Numbered from the stretch's first letter, positions 18,810-29,937 are shown. The stretch is DNA of 64,000 nucleotides from Guptibacillus spartinae (GCF_028610625.1 NZ_JAQQWU010000008.1:124001-188000), one strand, 5' to 3'. Numbers and translations: made by a program. The notes: a model not told the origin generated them from the sequence alone.

Positions 18810-19322
18810 GTCTGCTCTCTCCCTAGTATGTAAGTTCGGATCCTTTTTTAAAATAAACACGTAATCGTGATAGACTATTCTCTCTTATCTTTTGCTGTTA
18901 TTCTCCCTTCTAGATTACAATTCTCGTATTAAACGAAATAAAAAAGGCCTGGATTCTGTAGAAAATATTCTACCCTCCAAACCTACGAAAGTTCAAGTAT
19001 ACAAAGAGCCCATCCCATTATTTCAAGATTAAAATAAAAACAGAATAAAGACAGATATCAGCATACTTCAACTCGTAGTCCAGTACTTTAAAGGGAACCG
19101 GGTAGAAACACTCAGACCATATTTCTGAGAATATACGAGTAAGAATTCAATTAAGTTAGTACTTATCTACCATAACAAACACATAAACGATGTTCAACCA
19201 AAAACTGAATAATAATTTAAAAAATCACATGATTGTTCGTGTTTTAATAAATTCTCCTAAAAAGTTTGGTTTACTCTTCGAAAGTCTTTATTAAATACCT
19301 CTACCTTTGCCACTCTCCATCA
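18810..19322. other. 513-bp intergenic region with an orphan terminator
   Basis: I see no gene here on either strand. At 18938-18983 a minus-strand hairpin (GGTTTGGA/TCCAGGCC with G-U pairs, inner GTAGAA/TTCTAC) followed by six Ts looks like a terminator. It could serve the ABC permease gene ending at 19323, but that is about 340 bases away. A small RNA between 18990 and 19300 is possible and unproven. Confidence 0.4.
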
Positions 19323-20063
19323 CTACTTACCGTTCCATCTAAAAAATCGAGAGGCTAGTAGGATCGAGACTATTGAAATTCCTAGTAAAATTCCTACTTC
19401 AAATCCGTAAGAGGAAATAGGAGCTTCATTCCATGTTCCACGAAGCAAGTTAATCACATAATAGAGTGGAAGTAGTTTCGCAACCAACTGAAGTGCTTCT
19501 GGCATAAAGGCAATTGGAAAAGTGGCTCCGGATAAAAAGAGCATAACGTTTAAGAAGAGGGAACTGATAGCTGCAGCTGCCTGGGTATTTTTAGCAAGCG
19601 ATGTTAGGAATAGAGCAAAAGGAAAGAAAGCTAGAATACTAATAACTAATGCCAACAGTGTGCTTCCGATGTATTCGGGTAAGGAGAGGCTATACATCCA
19701 CATTCCAAAGACCATCAGTAACACTGCCGAAAAAAAGAAAATTACAGTCCCCTGCACAGTATGCGCTGCGAGAATTTTCCAAGGCTGAAGAGGGGTTGAT
19801 TGATACCTCCGCAAAACGCCTGTTTCACGGTATCCAGCAAGAACCGTTCCTAACGTAAAAAATGAAGTCGTCACAATGTTCACTCCAATCCAAGAAGGGA
19901 CAAATTGCTCAGCAAAAGTAAGGCCGTTCATTTCACTTCCAACGAACATGGAACCAAAAAGCCAGATCATGACAACTGGAAAAAGAAAGGTCCAAAACAC
20001 GCTTAAACGATCTCGAAAGAACATTTTCGTTTCTAGAATCGCTAATTGCACGACAGCGTTCAT
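19323..20063 (-). CDS. ABC-2 type exporter permease
   Basis: A 246-residue membrane protein with about six hydrophobic segments and the ABC-2 permease pattern: a short cytoplasmic N-terminus (LETKMFFRDRLSVFWTFLFP), then the segment TGVLRRYQSTPLQPW, which is typical of drug and lipid exporters of this class. It overlaps the ATPase gene upstream by four bases (ATGA), so the two form one transporter. The substrate is not evident; relatives export antibiotics, lantibiotics or lipids. Confidence 0.88.
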   Translation of the reverse strand: MNAVVQLAILETKMFFRDRLSVFWTFLFPVVMIWLFGSMFVGSEMNGLTFAEQFVPSWIGVNIVTTSFFTLGTVLAGYRETGVLRRYQSTPLQPWKILAAHTVQGTVIFFFSAVLLMVFGMWMYSLSLPEYIGSTLLALVISILAFFPFALFLTSLAKNTQAAAAISSLFLNVMLFLSGATFPIAFMPEALQLVAKLLPLYYVINLLRGTWNEAPISSYGFEVGILLGISIVSILLASRFFRWNGK

Positions 20064-20971
20064 TGAACGACCTCCTCTTCGAGATAATGTACAAATAAGT
20101 CGTCTAAAGTACCTTTCTCGAAATTGAAGTTCGAAAGAGAAATTTCTCGTTCATGACAGATGCGAAAAATATGATAAGCTGTTTCTTGCTGATTTTTACA
20201 AAAAACGTGAAATAGCCCATGATTTTCTTCGACTCTTATCACACCAGGTATTGGTTCTATATCCTCACATTTTAACTGATGACTTTCGAAAGTGATATTT
20301 TTTGAAACGTTCCCTCTTAATAGCTGCTGTGGCGTATTAAGCGCTTTTAATTCCCCATGGTAAATCATAGCAACACGGTCGCATAATTTTTCGGCTTCTT
20401 CCATGTAATGGGTAGTGATCACAATTGTACAGCCTTGTTTTCTCAGTCGTTCAATCAACGACCACATTTCCCTACGTGCATGAGGATCCAGCCCCATACT
20501 TGGCTCATCAAGAAATAAGATTTCAGGCTGATGAATCGTAGCGAGTGCTAGGGTGACTCGTTGCTTCCAACCTCCTGATAGATCTTCAAAATGTACATTT
20601 AACTTCTCTTGCAAACCGAGTAATTCAATCAAATGATCTTTTTGACTTGGTCCATCATAAAATGAAGCAAATAATTGAAGCGCTTCCTTTACTTTCATTT
20701 TCTTTTGAATTGAAGTAGATTGAAATTGCACGCCAATGCGCTTATTCAATGCTCGCAACTGTTTCGTGGGAACATAGCCTAATACATCAATCGTACCGCT
20801 GTTAGGTTTTAATACACCTTCAAGCATTTCAAGCGTCGTTGTTTTGCCTGCACCATTAGGACCAATTATCCCGAAGATTTCACCCTTTTTTACAGCGAAA
20901 GATAAATCCTTCACTGCGAACACAGAACCATACTTTTTAGATACACCCTTTACGATAATGACATGCTCCAT
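20060..20971 (-). CDS. ABC transporter ATP-binding protein
   Basis: A 303-residue ATPase of the drug/antibiotic exporter (CcmA/DrrA-like) class. It has Walker A GPNGAGKTTT (about 37-46), Q-loop VQFQSTS, signature DLSGGWKQRVTLALA, Walker B EILFLDEPSMGLD and the switch histidine in VITTHYMEEAE. A C-terminal accessory domain of about 80 residues follows. It pairs with the overlapping permease gene. There is no nearby regulator or peptide gene to suggest a substrate. Confidence 0.9.
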   Translation of the reverse strand: MEHVIIVKGVSKKYGSVFAVKDLSFAVKKGEIFGIIGPNGAGKTTTLEMLEGVLKPNSGTIDVLGYVPTKQLRALNKRIGVQFQSTSIQKKMKVKEALQLFASFYDGPSQKDHLIELLGLQEKLNVHFEDLSGGWKQRVTLALATIHQPEILFLDEPSMGLDPHARREMWSLIERLRKQGCTIVITTHYMEEAEKLCDRVAMIYHGELKALNTPQQLLRGNVSKNITFESHQLKCEDIEPIPGVIRVEENHGLFHVFCKNQQETAYHIFRICHEREISLSNFNFEKGTLDDLFVHYLEEEVVQ

Positions 20972-21131
20972 AAAATCCCCCTCTCAAGTGATACCTGATT
21001 GCGATATGTAAGATATATGAGTGATCAATGCCTTTCTTGCTAGAAGAATTTTTATCTCCTTTTTCTCCCTATTTATTTTTCCATTATATAACAACAAAAT
21101 GGAAAGGTAAGCAATTCCACCTTTTTTCTAT

Positions 21132-21542
21132 CTACAAAAATCGCTTTCTTTGTTCCTTTGTCGGAATCATACAGCTTTCTTTTTTTCCAAACCATTTATA
21201 GCGTCGTTTTGCAATCTCGTCATAAATTTTGTTTCGTAATGAAAGTGGTAGGAAACGAAGAATAAGGAGAAGTCTAAAAAAACCACCAAGTTTTTGAATA
21301 ATATATAAGGCTGCTTCAGATTTTACAAGAGCTTTCCCTTCTCTAATCACAATCACACTATCTGGCACTTCTGTTATTCCTGCTTCTTTAAGGAGATCCT
21401 TTGCCATTTCTGATTGAAGAGAAGCAAAAGAAAATACGGCTTTCTTATCGTATTTAAACATAAACTTCACTAATCCATTGCATAAATTGCAAATCCCATC
21501 AAATAAAATAATATTTGTATGCACGTCTTCTCGACTTTTCAT
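21132..21542 (-). CDS. DCC-family thiol-disulfide oxidoreductase-like protein
   Basis: A protein of 136 residues from the chosen ATG at 21542 (GAGGTG upstream). It belongs to the DCC family (YuxK type), named after the Asp-x-x-Cys-x-x-Cys start, here FDGICNLCNGLVKF. The fold is thioredoxin-like; SFASLQSEMAKDLL and VPDSVIVIREGKALVKSEA follow the family pattern. The physiological redox partner is unknown. It is monocistronic and divergent from the MATE gene. Confidence 0.85.
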   Translation of the reverse strand: MKSREDVHTNIILFDGICNLCNGLVKFMFKYDKKAVFSFASLQSEMAKDLLKEAGITEVPDSVIVIREGKALVKSEAALYIIQKLGGFFRLLLILRFLPLSLRNKIYDEIAKRRYKWFGKKESCMIPTKEQRKRFL

Positions 21543-21620
21543 GTATAAACACCTCATTCTATATGTTCACCATTTCACATATTTAGTGTAGCATAACTTT
21601 CTAATTGATGAGGCAGAATG

Positions 21621-21629
21621 TGCTATAAT
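21621..21629 (+). promoter_or_regulatory. Extended -10 promoter of the MATE gene
   Basis: TGCTATAAT contains a consensus -10 with a TG extension, 40 bases upstream of the start codon. No good -35 is present, which is usual for extended -10 promoters. Confidence 0.6.
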
Positions 21630-21668
21630 TTCCGTGTTCAGTATTCTACATAGCAAGGATGTTGCACC

Positions 21669-23027
21669 ATGTATCCAACATATTCACTCAAGGAAAAAAT
21701 CAAACTATTAATTGTGATTTTGTACCCGATCTTAATTACGCAAGTTGGTCTTTATTCGATGAACTTTGTAGACACGATCATGAGCGGAAGAGCTGGAGCG
21801 AATGATCTTGCCGGGGTTGCGATTGGCTCAAGTCTTTGGGTACCTATCTTCACAGGCTTAAGCGGTATTTTACTTGCCATAACGCCAATCGTATCGCATT
21901 ATATTGGAGCCAAACAGGAAGAACGTGTTTCTTTTTCAGTCCTGCAGGGCATTTACCTTTCCATTGCTTTATCACTTAGTATTTTAGTAGTTGGAAGTTT
22001 TATTTTAGATCCAATTTTAAATACGATGGATCTTCAGAATAACGTAGCTCAAATTGCAAAAGAGTATTTAATCGGACTTTCATTTGGGATTGTCCCACTA
22101 TTTATTTACTCGGTGCTTAGAAGTTTCTTTGATGCACTTGGACAGACAAGGACCACGATGCTTGTTACGCTTACATCGCTTCCAATCAATGTGTTTTTCA
22201 ATTACGTTCTCATTTTCGGTAAATGGGGATTCCCTAAATTAGGTGGTGTTGGTGCCGGTTATGCATCAGCGATCACTTACTGGTTTATTCTTCTAATTGC
22301 ATTACTGGTCGTGATTAAAGTAAGACCGTTCAGAGCATACGGTATTTTCAAACGTTTTTATCCTGTCTCATTTTCAACTTGGAAAGAACAGTTAAAAATT
22401 GGCGTGCCGATTGGTTTTTCCATCTTTTTTGAAGTTAGTATCTTCGCCGCTGTTACGCTATTAATGAGCACGTATTCAACCGAAACGATCGCCGCTCATC
22501 AGGCAGCGATCAACTTCGCTTCTCTTCTCTATATGATTCCACTCAGTATTTCTATGGCGTTAACGATCGCCATCGGATTTGAAGTTGGCGCAAGAAGATT
22601 ACAAGATGCGAAGCACTACAGTTACATGGGAATTGCTTTTGCAGTTGGTATGGCTTTGTTTTCAGCTCTTTGTTTGTTTCTATTCAACGATGCAGTCGCA
22701 AGCTGGTATACGAGTAATGAGGACGTTTTCGATTTGATTAAGGTATTCTTAATTTACGCGATCTTTTTCCAGCTTTCAGATGCAGTTGCTGCCCCAATTC
22801 AGGGAGCACTCCGAGGATATAAGGATGTGAATGTGACATTCGTTATGAGCTTAATTTCTTATTGGGTAATCGGTCTTCCTTCAGGTTTTATACTAGCGAA
22901 ATACACTGCGTTTGGTCCATATGGGTACTGGGTCGGCCTTAGTACTGGACTATTTGTTGCCGCCATTACGTTATTTTTACGACTACGATATGTGCAACAA
23001 TCAACACGAACGGTATACGACGAATAA
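21669..23027 (+). CDS. MATE-family multidrug/Na+ antiporter
   Basis: A 452-residue membrane protein with twelve hydrophobic segments of the NorM/YojI type. It probably exports cationic drugs in exchange for Na+ or H+. The N-terminal block QVGLYSMNFVDTIMSGRAG and the mid-protein ALGQTRTTMLVTLTSLPINVFF match the family. B. subtilis keeps a norM-like gene (yojI) in the same yoj region as bshB2 and odhAB, so this location looks ancestral. It ends at a bidirectional terminator shared with ykpA. Confidence 0.92.
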   Translation: MYPTYSLKEKIKLLIVILYPILITQVGLYSMNFVDTIMSGRAGANDLAGVAIGSSLWVPIFTGLSGILLAITPIVSHYIGAKQEERVSFSVLQGIYLSIALSLSILVVGSFILDPILNTMDLQNNVAQIAKEYLIGLSFGIVPLFIYSVLRSFFDALGQTRTTMLVTLTSLPINVFFNYVLIFGKWGFPKLGGVGAGYASAITYWFILLIALLVVIKVRPFRAYGIFKRFYPVSFSTWKEQLKIGVPIGFSIFFEVSIFAAVTLLMSTYSTETIAAHQAAINFASLLYMIPLSISMALTIAIGFEVGARRLQDAKHYSYMGIAFAVGMALFSALCLFLFNDAVASWYTSNEDVFDLIKVFLIYAIFFQLSDAVAAPIQGALRGYKDVNVTFVMSLISYWVIGLPSGFILAKYTAFGPYGYWVGLSTGLFVAAITLFLRLRYVQQSTRTVYDE

Positions 23028-23055
23028 AAGCGGATCCCAGTAGGATCCGCTTTTT
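23027..23055 (+). terminator. Bidirectional terminator between the MATE gene and ykpA
   Basis: The arms AAAGCGGATCC/GGATCCGCTTT surround a 5-base loop and are followed by Ts on the plus strand. It can serve both convergent genes. Confidence 0.85.
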
Positions 23056-23061
23056 AGTCTA

Positions 23062-24681
<1,620 letters not shown>

Positions 24682-24763
24682 TTAGGTCGTATTCCTCCAT
24701 CTATCATATTATAGTGCAAATTATATCACGTTCTGTTCGGAATAGATATGAACGCTTCAGATC

Positions 24764-25429
24764 TTATTCATCAAACGGGTAGATCCAGAAGGATTCTTGC
24801 TTAATGAACGACATCATTTCGGAGTTAGGATCCATTGAGCCGTCTTCAAGTCTTGCCACCATTGCCTCTGTTTGGGAGCGGTGAGCTTCGATCGTTTTGA
24901 TCTTTGTTTCAAGAACATCCGTTACATCAAATACTTTATCTGGCTTGCCAAGTACAGCCTCACGATCCGGGGTAATTGGCAATGCGTAAACCGTTGGACG
25001 GTCTTGTTTAGGCATACGTTTTAACGTCTCTATGACGGCAGCCGAACAAGCATCATGATCAGGATGAATACCGTATTCCGGGTAAAATGTAATGATTAGT
25101 GAGGGCTTTAATTCATCAACAAGCTTTCCAATTGTTGAGACGAGCAGTTCAGGATCTTCAAACTCAAGCGTTTTATCTCTAAACCCTAGCATGCGAAGAT
25201 CCTTGACCCCCATTGCATTGCAAGCATCTTGCAACTCCTTCTTACGTACTTCTGGAAGTGTTTCTCTTGTTGCAAAAAATGGATTACCCATATTGCGTCC
25301 CATTTCTCCTAGTGTTGCACATGCGTAAGTAACAGGCACACCTTGATTGACAAATTTCGTGATCAACCCTGCAGTTCCGAAAGCTTCATCATCCGGGTGC
25401 GGGAAAATGACGAGGACTTGTTTCTCCAT
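24764..25429 (-). CDS. bshB2: Bacillithiol biosynthesis deacetylase BshB2
   Basis: A 221-residue PIG-L/LmbE-type zinc deacetylase. It removes the acetyl group from N-acetylglucosaminyl-malate in bacillithiol synthesis, or acts on bacillithiol conjugates. The zinc motif HPDDEAFG is at residues 11-18 and the second histidine site is in YGIHPDHDACSAAV. It matches YojG of B. subtilis and, as there, is followed/preceded by yojF. The gap to yojF is 13 bases, so the two are an operon with yojF first. Confidence 0.93.
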   Translation of the reverse strand: MEKQVLVIFPHPDDEAFGTAGLITKFVNQGVPVTYACATLGEMGRNMGNPFFATRETLPEVRKKELQDACNAMGVKDLRMLGFRDKTLEFEDPELLVSTIGKLVDELKPSLIITFYPEYGIHPDHDACSAAVIETLKRMPKQDRPTVYALPITPDREAVLGKPDKVFDVTDVLETKIKTIEAHRSQTEAMVARLEDGSMDPNSEMMSFIKQESFWIYPFDE

Positions 25430-25442
25430 AATCGTTTCCTCC

Positions 25443-25784
25443 TTAATCGAATGGTGTATAGCTTAGTTGAACGGCAACAGCTAAACGACCACTTGTATCA
25501 TGGCCTGCCATTAACAGCCGACCATCATCCAACTGATAATCCGTTAATCCTTCAGCATACATCCAGCCTTCATTTAATTTAAACCCAACGCGAAACGGTC
25601 CACTACCTGCCATTTTAACGTTGGTGAATTTGATCGAACCATTTCTTATGTATGCTCCGACTGCAAGCTTGTCTTTATCTTGTGCCGCATAGGCTCCACT
25701 CGTTGTTTCTAGATGAAAATACAACTCTTTGTTTTCAAATGTTTCAAGAATTTCTTGTACTTTTTCGATTTGAATAGGCTTCAT
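25443..25784 (-). CDS. yojF: YojF family protein (DUF1806)
   Basis: A 113-residue protein of the YojF/DUF1806 family, found beside bshB2 in many Bacillaceae. The sequence is beta-rich (YFHLETTSGAYAAQ, SIKFTNVKMAGSGPFRVGFK) and has no catalytic motif that I recognise. The function is unknown. Constant linkage to the bacillithiol deacetylase suggests a role in thiol metabolism. It is the first gene of the yojF-bshB2 unit. Confidence 0.85.
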   Translation of the reverse strand: MKPIQIEKVQEILETFENKELYFHLETTSGAYAAQDKDKLAVGAYIRNGSIKFTNVKMAGSGPFRVGFKLNEGWMYAEGLTDYQLDDGRLLMAGHDTSGRLAVAVQLSYTPFD

Positions 25785-25862
25785 TCTTATGCCCCCTTCT
25801 TTCTTATGCCTACATGCTAGAACTAGTATAGCTCATCTATCTCGCCCGGTAAAATGATTGAC

Positions 25863-25926
25863 GTTAACTTTTGAACGACTTTCATTAGACACAGACTGTT
25901 TTTTTCCGTTATAGTTAACTTTTGAA
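25863..25926. repeat. 13-bp direct repeat between divergent yojF and yojN
   Basis: GTTAACTTTTGAA occurs at 25863-25875 and again at 25914-25926, a spacing of 51 bases or nearly five helical turns. It sits in the shared promoter region of two divergent units. A regulator binding site is possible. Confidence 0.45.
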
Positions 25927-25959
25927 TAGATGTGAATTCGAAACTCGGAGGTATGACAG

Positions 25960-26865
25960 ATGCAATTATATGAAACGTTTGATATTCCAGATAAAATACA
26001 GGATCGCATTGAAGACCGACGCGATGCTAATCCAAATTCCAATCACTACCTTATTGGTTCAGAAGGATATACAGCTCCAGATATGTCAATTGTTAAAGAT
26101 GCGGTGACAGCGTTGATTCTCGGGAAAAATGTTTTACTAAAAGGCCCTACAGGAGCTGGTAAAACAAAACTGGCCGAATTAATTAGCTACTTCTTTAACC
26201 AACCCATGTACTCAATTAACTGCTCCGTTGACCTTGATGCAGAAGCGCTTCTAGGGTACAAAACGCTTAGTTATGACGAACAAAACAATGCGCACATTAC
26301 ATTCATTCCTGGGCCAGTCGAAAATGCAATGAAAAACGGCGAGCTATTATATATCGATGAAATCAATACAGCGAAAGCAGAAACCCTTCCTATTCTAAAT
26401 GGCGTCCTTGACTATCGTCGCATGGTTCTAAACCCTTTCACGGGTGAAACGGTTCGCGCAAAAGAAAACTTTGGTGTTATTGCTGCAATTAATGAAGGAT
26501 ATATTGGCACAGCACCTTTAAATGAAGCCTTAAAAAACCGCTTCATCGTCATAGAAGTTCCGTACTTGCAAGGAGAAGCTTTAAAAGAAATGTTAAGTGA
26601 ACAATCACTTCTAGATGACTCAAATCTGCTTGATCAGTTCGTGACGCTATCTGCAGACCTTCAATCCAAAGTAAGAGATGGTCAAATTTCAGAAGAAGCC
26701 GCCTCTCCTCGTTCACTTCTAGATGCTTGTGACCTAACAACGTTTATGGAAGCGAGACGTGCGATTAAACGTGCGATTACGGATAAACTTGAAGATGAAC
26801 GTGAAAAAGCAGCTGTGGAAAACATTGCGGAAACGATTTTTGGACGTTATCAGGAGAAAGCGTAA
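25960..26865 (+). CDS. yojN: MoxR-type AAA+ ATPase (YojN)
   Basis: A 301-residue AAA+ ATPase of the MoxR group, matching YojN. It has Walker A GPTGAGKTKLAEL (about 60-72), Walker B LLYIDEINTAKAE, sensor 1 in GVIAAINEGYIGTAPLN and the arginine finger region ALKNRFIVIEV. Such ATPases act as chaperones that remodel or load cofactors into partner complexes together with a VWA protein. The VWA gene follows directly, its ATG touching this stop codon. Confidence 0.92.
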   Translation: MQLYETFDIPDKIQDRIEDRRDANPNSNHYLIGSEGYTAPDMSIVKDAVTALILGKNVLLKGPTGAGKTKLAELISYFFNQPMYSINCSVDLDAEALLGYKTLSYDEQNNAHITFIPGPVENAMKNGELLYIDEINTAKAETLPILNGVLDYRRMVLNPFTGETVRAKENFGVIAAINEGYIGTAPLNEALKNRFIVIEVPYLQGEALKEMLSEQSLLDDSNLLDQFVTLSADLQSKVRDGQISEEAASPRSLLDACDLTTFMEARRAIKRAITDKLEDEREKAAVENIAETIFGRYQEKA

Positions 26866-28749
26866 ATGAAGTTTTTAAACTTTGCTGAGAATCAGACGGA
26901 TCCTTTTCTTCATTTAAGTTTATCTGATCTCGCTGAAACATTAAGTGACATGGAGAGTGAAGTCCAGTTTGCTTTCCACTCATATTATAGACCTTCTGAG
27001 CAGTTGATTACGGTCAGCCATTATTGGAATGACATTTTTGACGGCACACAATTTGATGGAATGAAAAGCGATGTTTACTTACGAGCGCTTGGCAATGTTC
27101 ACTATACGAATTTTAATGAAGTAGAACATTACCTCTCTTCTATAAAAAAACAATCACATCCTCTTTTCCGTAAACAGCTGTTTGCGTTATTAGAAGATAT
27201 AAGACTTGAGAAGATTTGCAAGTCGATTCGTCCTGGAATGAGTGCTTGTTTTGATACAAGAAGAACACTATTTCAAAAACGTTTCCGGGCGCGTCTCGAA
27301 GTTCATAATCGCCAGCATCAGCTGCTAGATGCTTTGTTTTGTGCGATCAACCTTCAAGCGATCGGTAAACCAGTTGCTCTTGGAAATGATCTAGCAGAAT
27401 ATAAGCCCTATCTACGGCATTTAATTATGGAGATTTCTAAAGCAAGTTCAACGAAAGAAGTCGCCACTCTTACAAGCGCATTTTGCCAGGAGCTTAATCA
27501 GGAGCATTTTGATATGAGTACCGAATATTTAACAATGTATGGGACATCAGCCAACCCCTCCCCTGTTGTTGAAGACGAAGAAGCTCGTCAGTTAAAAAGT
27601 GACGATACAATGGAAACGTCCGATAAAGAAGACAAAGAAACGTATGATGAGGAAATGAATACGTGGCATGAAGAGCAGGAGCAAGAAGGCTCCAATTTTC
27701 TTCAATTTGACCTAGAAGAAGGCGCTAAATCAGATCTGATAGGGGAAGGCGAACGAAAAGAAGAATCCGGTGACCAGGCCTTTGTCAGTGTGCAAGGTGC
27801 TTCGAAGCAATCAGAAGGAAGCCAATTTGATGAAGAGGCCATCCTTGAAAGCCGTGATACAAAAGCTGTCGCTTCTTCACAAGATCCTCTAGGTGAAGCG
27901 AACCGAAACGTAAAAGAAGTCATTCGTCACGCTGAAAAACCGACTTCTGAAGAGCGATCAAATTATCGAACTGCGAAAGCAGAAATTCAATATGCTGAAA
28001 AATCACTTCGCTCTGCGATCCAAAAAACGATTGAGCAAAAACAAATTGCACCAAGAAGTGATCTCCACTTTGGTCGTTTGAATCGAAAGCTACTCAGGTT
28101 AGTGACTGACGAAAATCCACGCCTCTTTTATAAAAAGAATGCCCCAAGTACCGAGCTGGATGTAACGTTCTCTCTACTCGTCGATTGCTCTGCCTCAATG
28201 TACGATAAGATGGAAGAAACAAGACTAGGTATTACACTCTTTCACGAGACATTAAGAGGACTCAATATTAAGCATTCGATTACCGGTTTCTATGAGGATG
28301 CATTTGATGCCGATGATGAGGAACAGCCGAATACCCTTTTTCAAATCGTAGATTACAATCGATCCATTCAGCCAAACGAAGGCGCTAAAATAATGCAGCT
28401 AGAGCCTGAAGAAGACAATCGGGATGGTTATGCCATTCGAAAAGCTGCTCAAGAATTGGCAGACCGTAATGAGAAACATAAAATCCTTCTAGTCTTTACA
28501 GATGGAGAGCCTTCCGCATACGACTATAGTGAAAATGGCATCATCGACACACATGAGGCCGTTATTCAAACAAGAAAAAAAGGGTTTGAAGTGATCGGGG
28601 TCTTTTTATCAAACGGAGAACCACAGGAAAAAGAAAAAAATACGATGCGAAATATCTATGGCACACAAAGCCTTGTCATTCCTTCTGCAAATGAAATTCC
28701 TGCTTATTTAACACCACTACTGAAGCGATTATTGCTTCGGTTTGTATAG
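26866..28749 (+). CDS. yojO: VWA-domain protein partner of the MoxR ATPase (YojO)
   Basis: A 627-residue protein with a C-terminal von Willebrand A domain (about 430-625). Its MIDAS motif is DCSASM, with a further site at VFTDGEPSAYDYSE. The middle (about 230-350) is very acidic and Ser/Gln-rich, a likely flexible linker. The N-terminal 220 residues resemble CobT/NorD-like partners of MoxR ATPases. There is no signal peptide or membrane span, so it acts in the cytoplasm with YojN. The target of the pair is unknown. Confidence 0.9.
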   Translation: MKFLNFAENQTDPFLHLSLSDLAETLSDMESEVQFAFHSYYRPSEQLITVSHYWNDIFDGTQFDGMKSDVYLRALGNVHYTNFNEVEHYLSSIKKQSHPLFRKQLFALLEDIRLEKICKSIRPGMSACFDTRRTLFQKRFRARLEVHNRQHQLLDALFCAINLQAIGKPVALGNDLAEYKPYLRHLIMEISKASSTKEVATLTSAFCQELNQEHFDMSTEYLTMYGTSANPSPVVEDEEARQLKSDDTMETSDKEDKETYDEEMNTWHEEQEQEGSNFLQFDLEEGAKSDLIGEGERKEESGDQAFVSVQGASKQSEGSQFDEEAILESRDTKAVASSQDPLGEANRNVKEVIRHAEKPTSEERSNYRTAKAEIQYAEKSLRSAIQKTIEQKQIAPRSDLHFGRLNRKLLRLVTDENPRLFYKKNAPSTELDVTFSLLVDCSASMYDKMEETRLGITLFHETLRGLNIKHSITGFYEDAFDADDEEQPNTLFQIVDYNRSIQPNEGAKIMQLEPEEDNRDGYAIRKAAQELADRNEKHKILLVFTDGEPSAYDYSENGIIDTHEAVIQTRKKGFEVIGVFLSNGEPQEKEKNTMRNIYGTQSLVIPSANEIPAYLTPLLKRLLLRFV

Positions 28750-28757
28750 CATATTGA

Positions 28758-28794
28758 AACGGTTACCACCTTGCCTGGTGGTAACCGTTTTTTT
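28758..28794 (+). terminator. Terminator of yojN-yojO
   Basis: The arms AAACGGTTACCACC/GGTGGTAACCGTTT enclose a 6-base loop and are followed by seven Ts. Confidence 0.92.
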
Positions 28795-28957
28795 AATAAA
28801 GCTGATTACTTTTCTTGATTGGAGCCAGAATCTGTACCACTAAAAATTATGTTACTCGAAGTTTTTTGGTATGTTTAGTTAATCGGATTTTGAGGCATTT
28901 AAATAAAAGACTTATCTGTAAGAAATAGATGAAGTCTTACAAAAGGAGGACATGAGA

Positions 28958-29836
28958 ATGAATGTAACGTTTATCGGTATGGGTGTTATGGGAAGCGCTA
29001 TGGCTGCAAACTTACTTCACAATGAGGTTGACTTAACGATATGGAATCGCACGAAAGATAAAGTAGAATCTCTTATTAACCAGGGAGCTTTCTATAAAGA
29101 ATCGCCTCACGATGCGGTGAAAGAGGCAGATATCGTTTTTACCATGTTGACCGGTCCAGAAGCAGTAGAGGAAGTCGCATTAAGTGAAAATGGTTTTCTT
29201 CAATCGATGAAGCATAACGCTTTATGGATTGATTCAAGTAAAGTGAATCCATCGTTTTCTAAGAAAGCCAACCAACTTGCTCACAATGTTGAAGTAAGAT
29301 TTGTTGATGCCCCGGTAGCAGGCTCAAAAGGACCTGCAGAAACAGGAGAACTTGTTTTTCTAGCAGGTGGTGAAAAACCTGATATCGATCAAGTTGAACA
29401 TCTTCTGCAATATATGGGCAAGAAAACAATTCACGTGGGTCCAGTAAGTCAAGGTACATCTTTTAAAATGGTTGTAAATACGATGCTTGCTTCTAATATG
29501 GCAGCCTTTGCTGAAAGTATGATTCTCGGGGAACAACTTGGCTTATCCAAAGATTTTTTATTAGATACGTTACCCGGGATGCCAGTTTCTGCTCCTTTTC
29601 TTCAAATGAAAGCGGAGAAGTTAAAAAATCAAAATCACGAAGAAGAATTTGCTCTAAAAAACATGCAAAAAGATCTTCACCTCGCCACCCTATCTGCCTA
29701 TGAGGAAAACGCGGCTTTAAAAATAACCAATTTGATGAAAGAAGTTTATGCTGAGGCTAAGGTTAATGGTTATGGTGATTTGGATTTCTCTTCAATCTAT
29801 TCTTTTTACAAACATCTTCACCGTAAGGAAGAGTGA
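28958..29836 (+). CDS. NAD(P)-dependent beta-hydroxyacid dehydrogenase (3-hydroxyisobutyrate dehydrogenase family)
   Basis: A 292-residue protein from the chosen ATG at 28958, which has AAAGGAGG eight bases upstream; an ATG two codons earlier is too close to that site. It has the N-terminal nucleotide motif FIGMGVMGSAMA, the substrate motif DAPVAGSKGPAETGEL, and the catalytic lysine in SFKMVVNTMLA. The family covers 3-hydroxyisobutyrate, tartronate-semialdehyde and succinic/glyoxylate semialdehyde reductases. Exact substrate is open. It could reduce malonate or methylmalonate semialdehyde from pyrimidine degradation, but it is 11 kb away from that cluster. Confidence 0.88.
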   Translation: MNVTFIGMGVMGSAMAANLLHNEVDLTIWNRTKDKVESLINQGAFYKESPHDAVKEADIVFTMLTGPEAVEEVALSENGFLQSMKHNALWIDSSKVNPSFSKKANQLAHNVEVRFVDAPVAGSKGPAETGELVFLAGGEKPDIDQVEHLLQYMGKKTIHVGPVSQGTSFKMVVNTMLASNMAAFAESMILGEQLGLSKDFLLDTLPGMPVSAPFLQMKAEKLKNQNHEEEFALKNMQKDLHLATLSAYEENAALKITNLMKEVYAEAKVNGYGDLDFSSIYSFYKHLHRKEE

Positions 29837-29937
29837 AGTATAGTTAGTGCTTCTAGCACATTCGTTCCTTATATGCCGAATTGAAACTTAAAAAGCAAAC
29901 GATAAATACACATAAACACACTTAAAATCGGATTATA

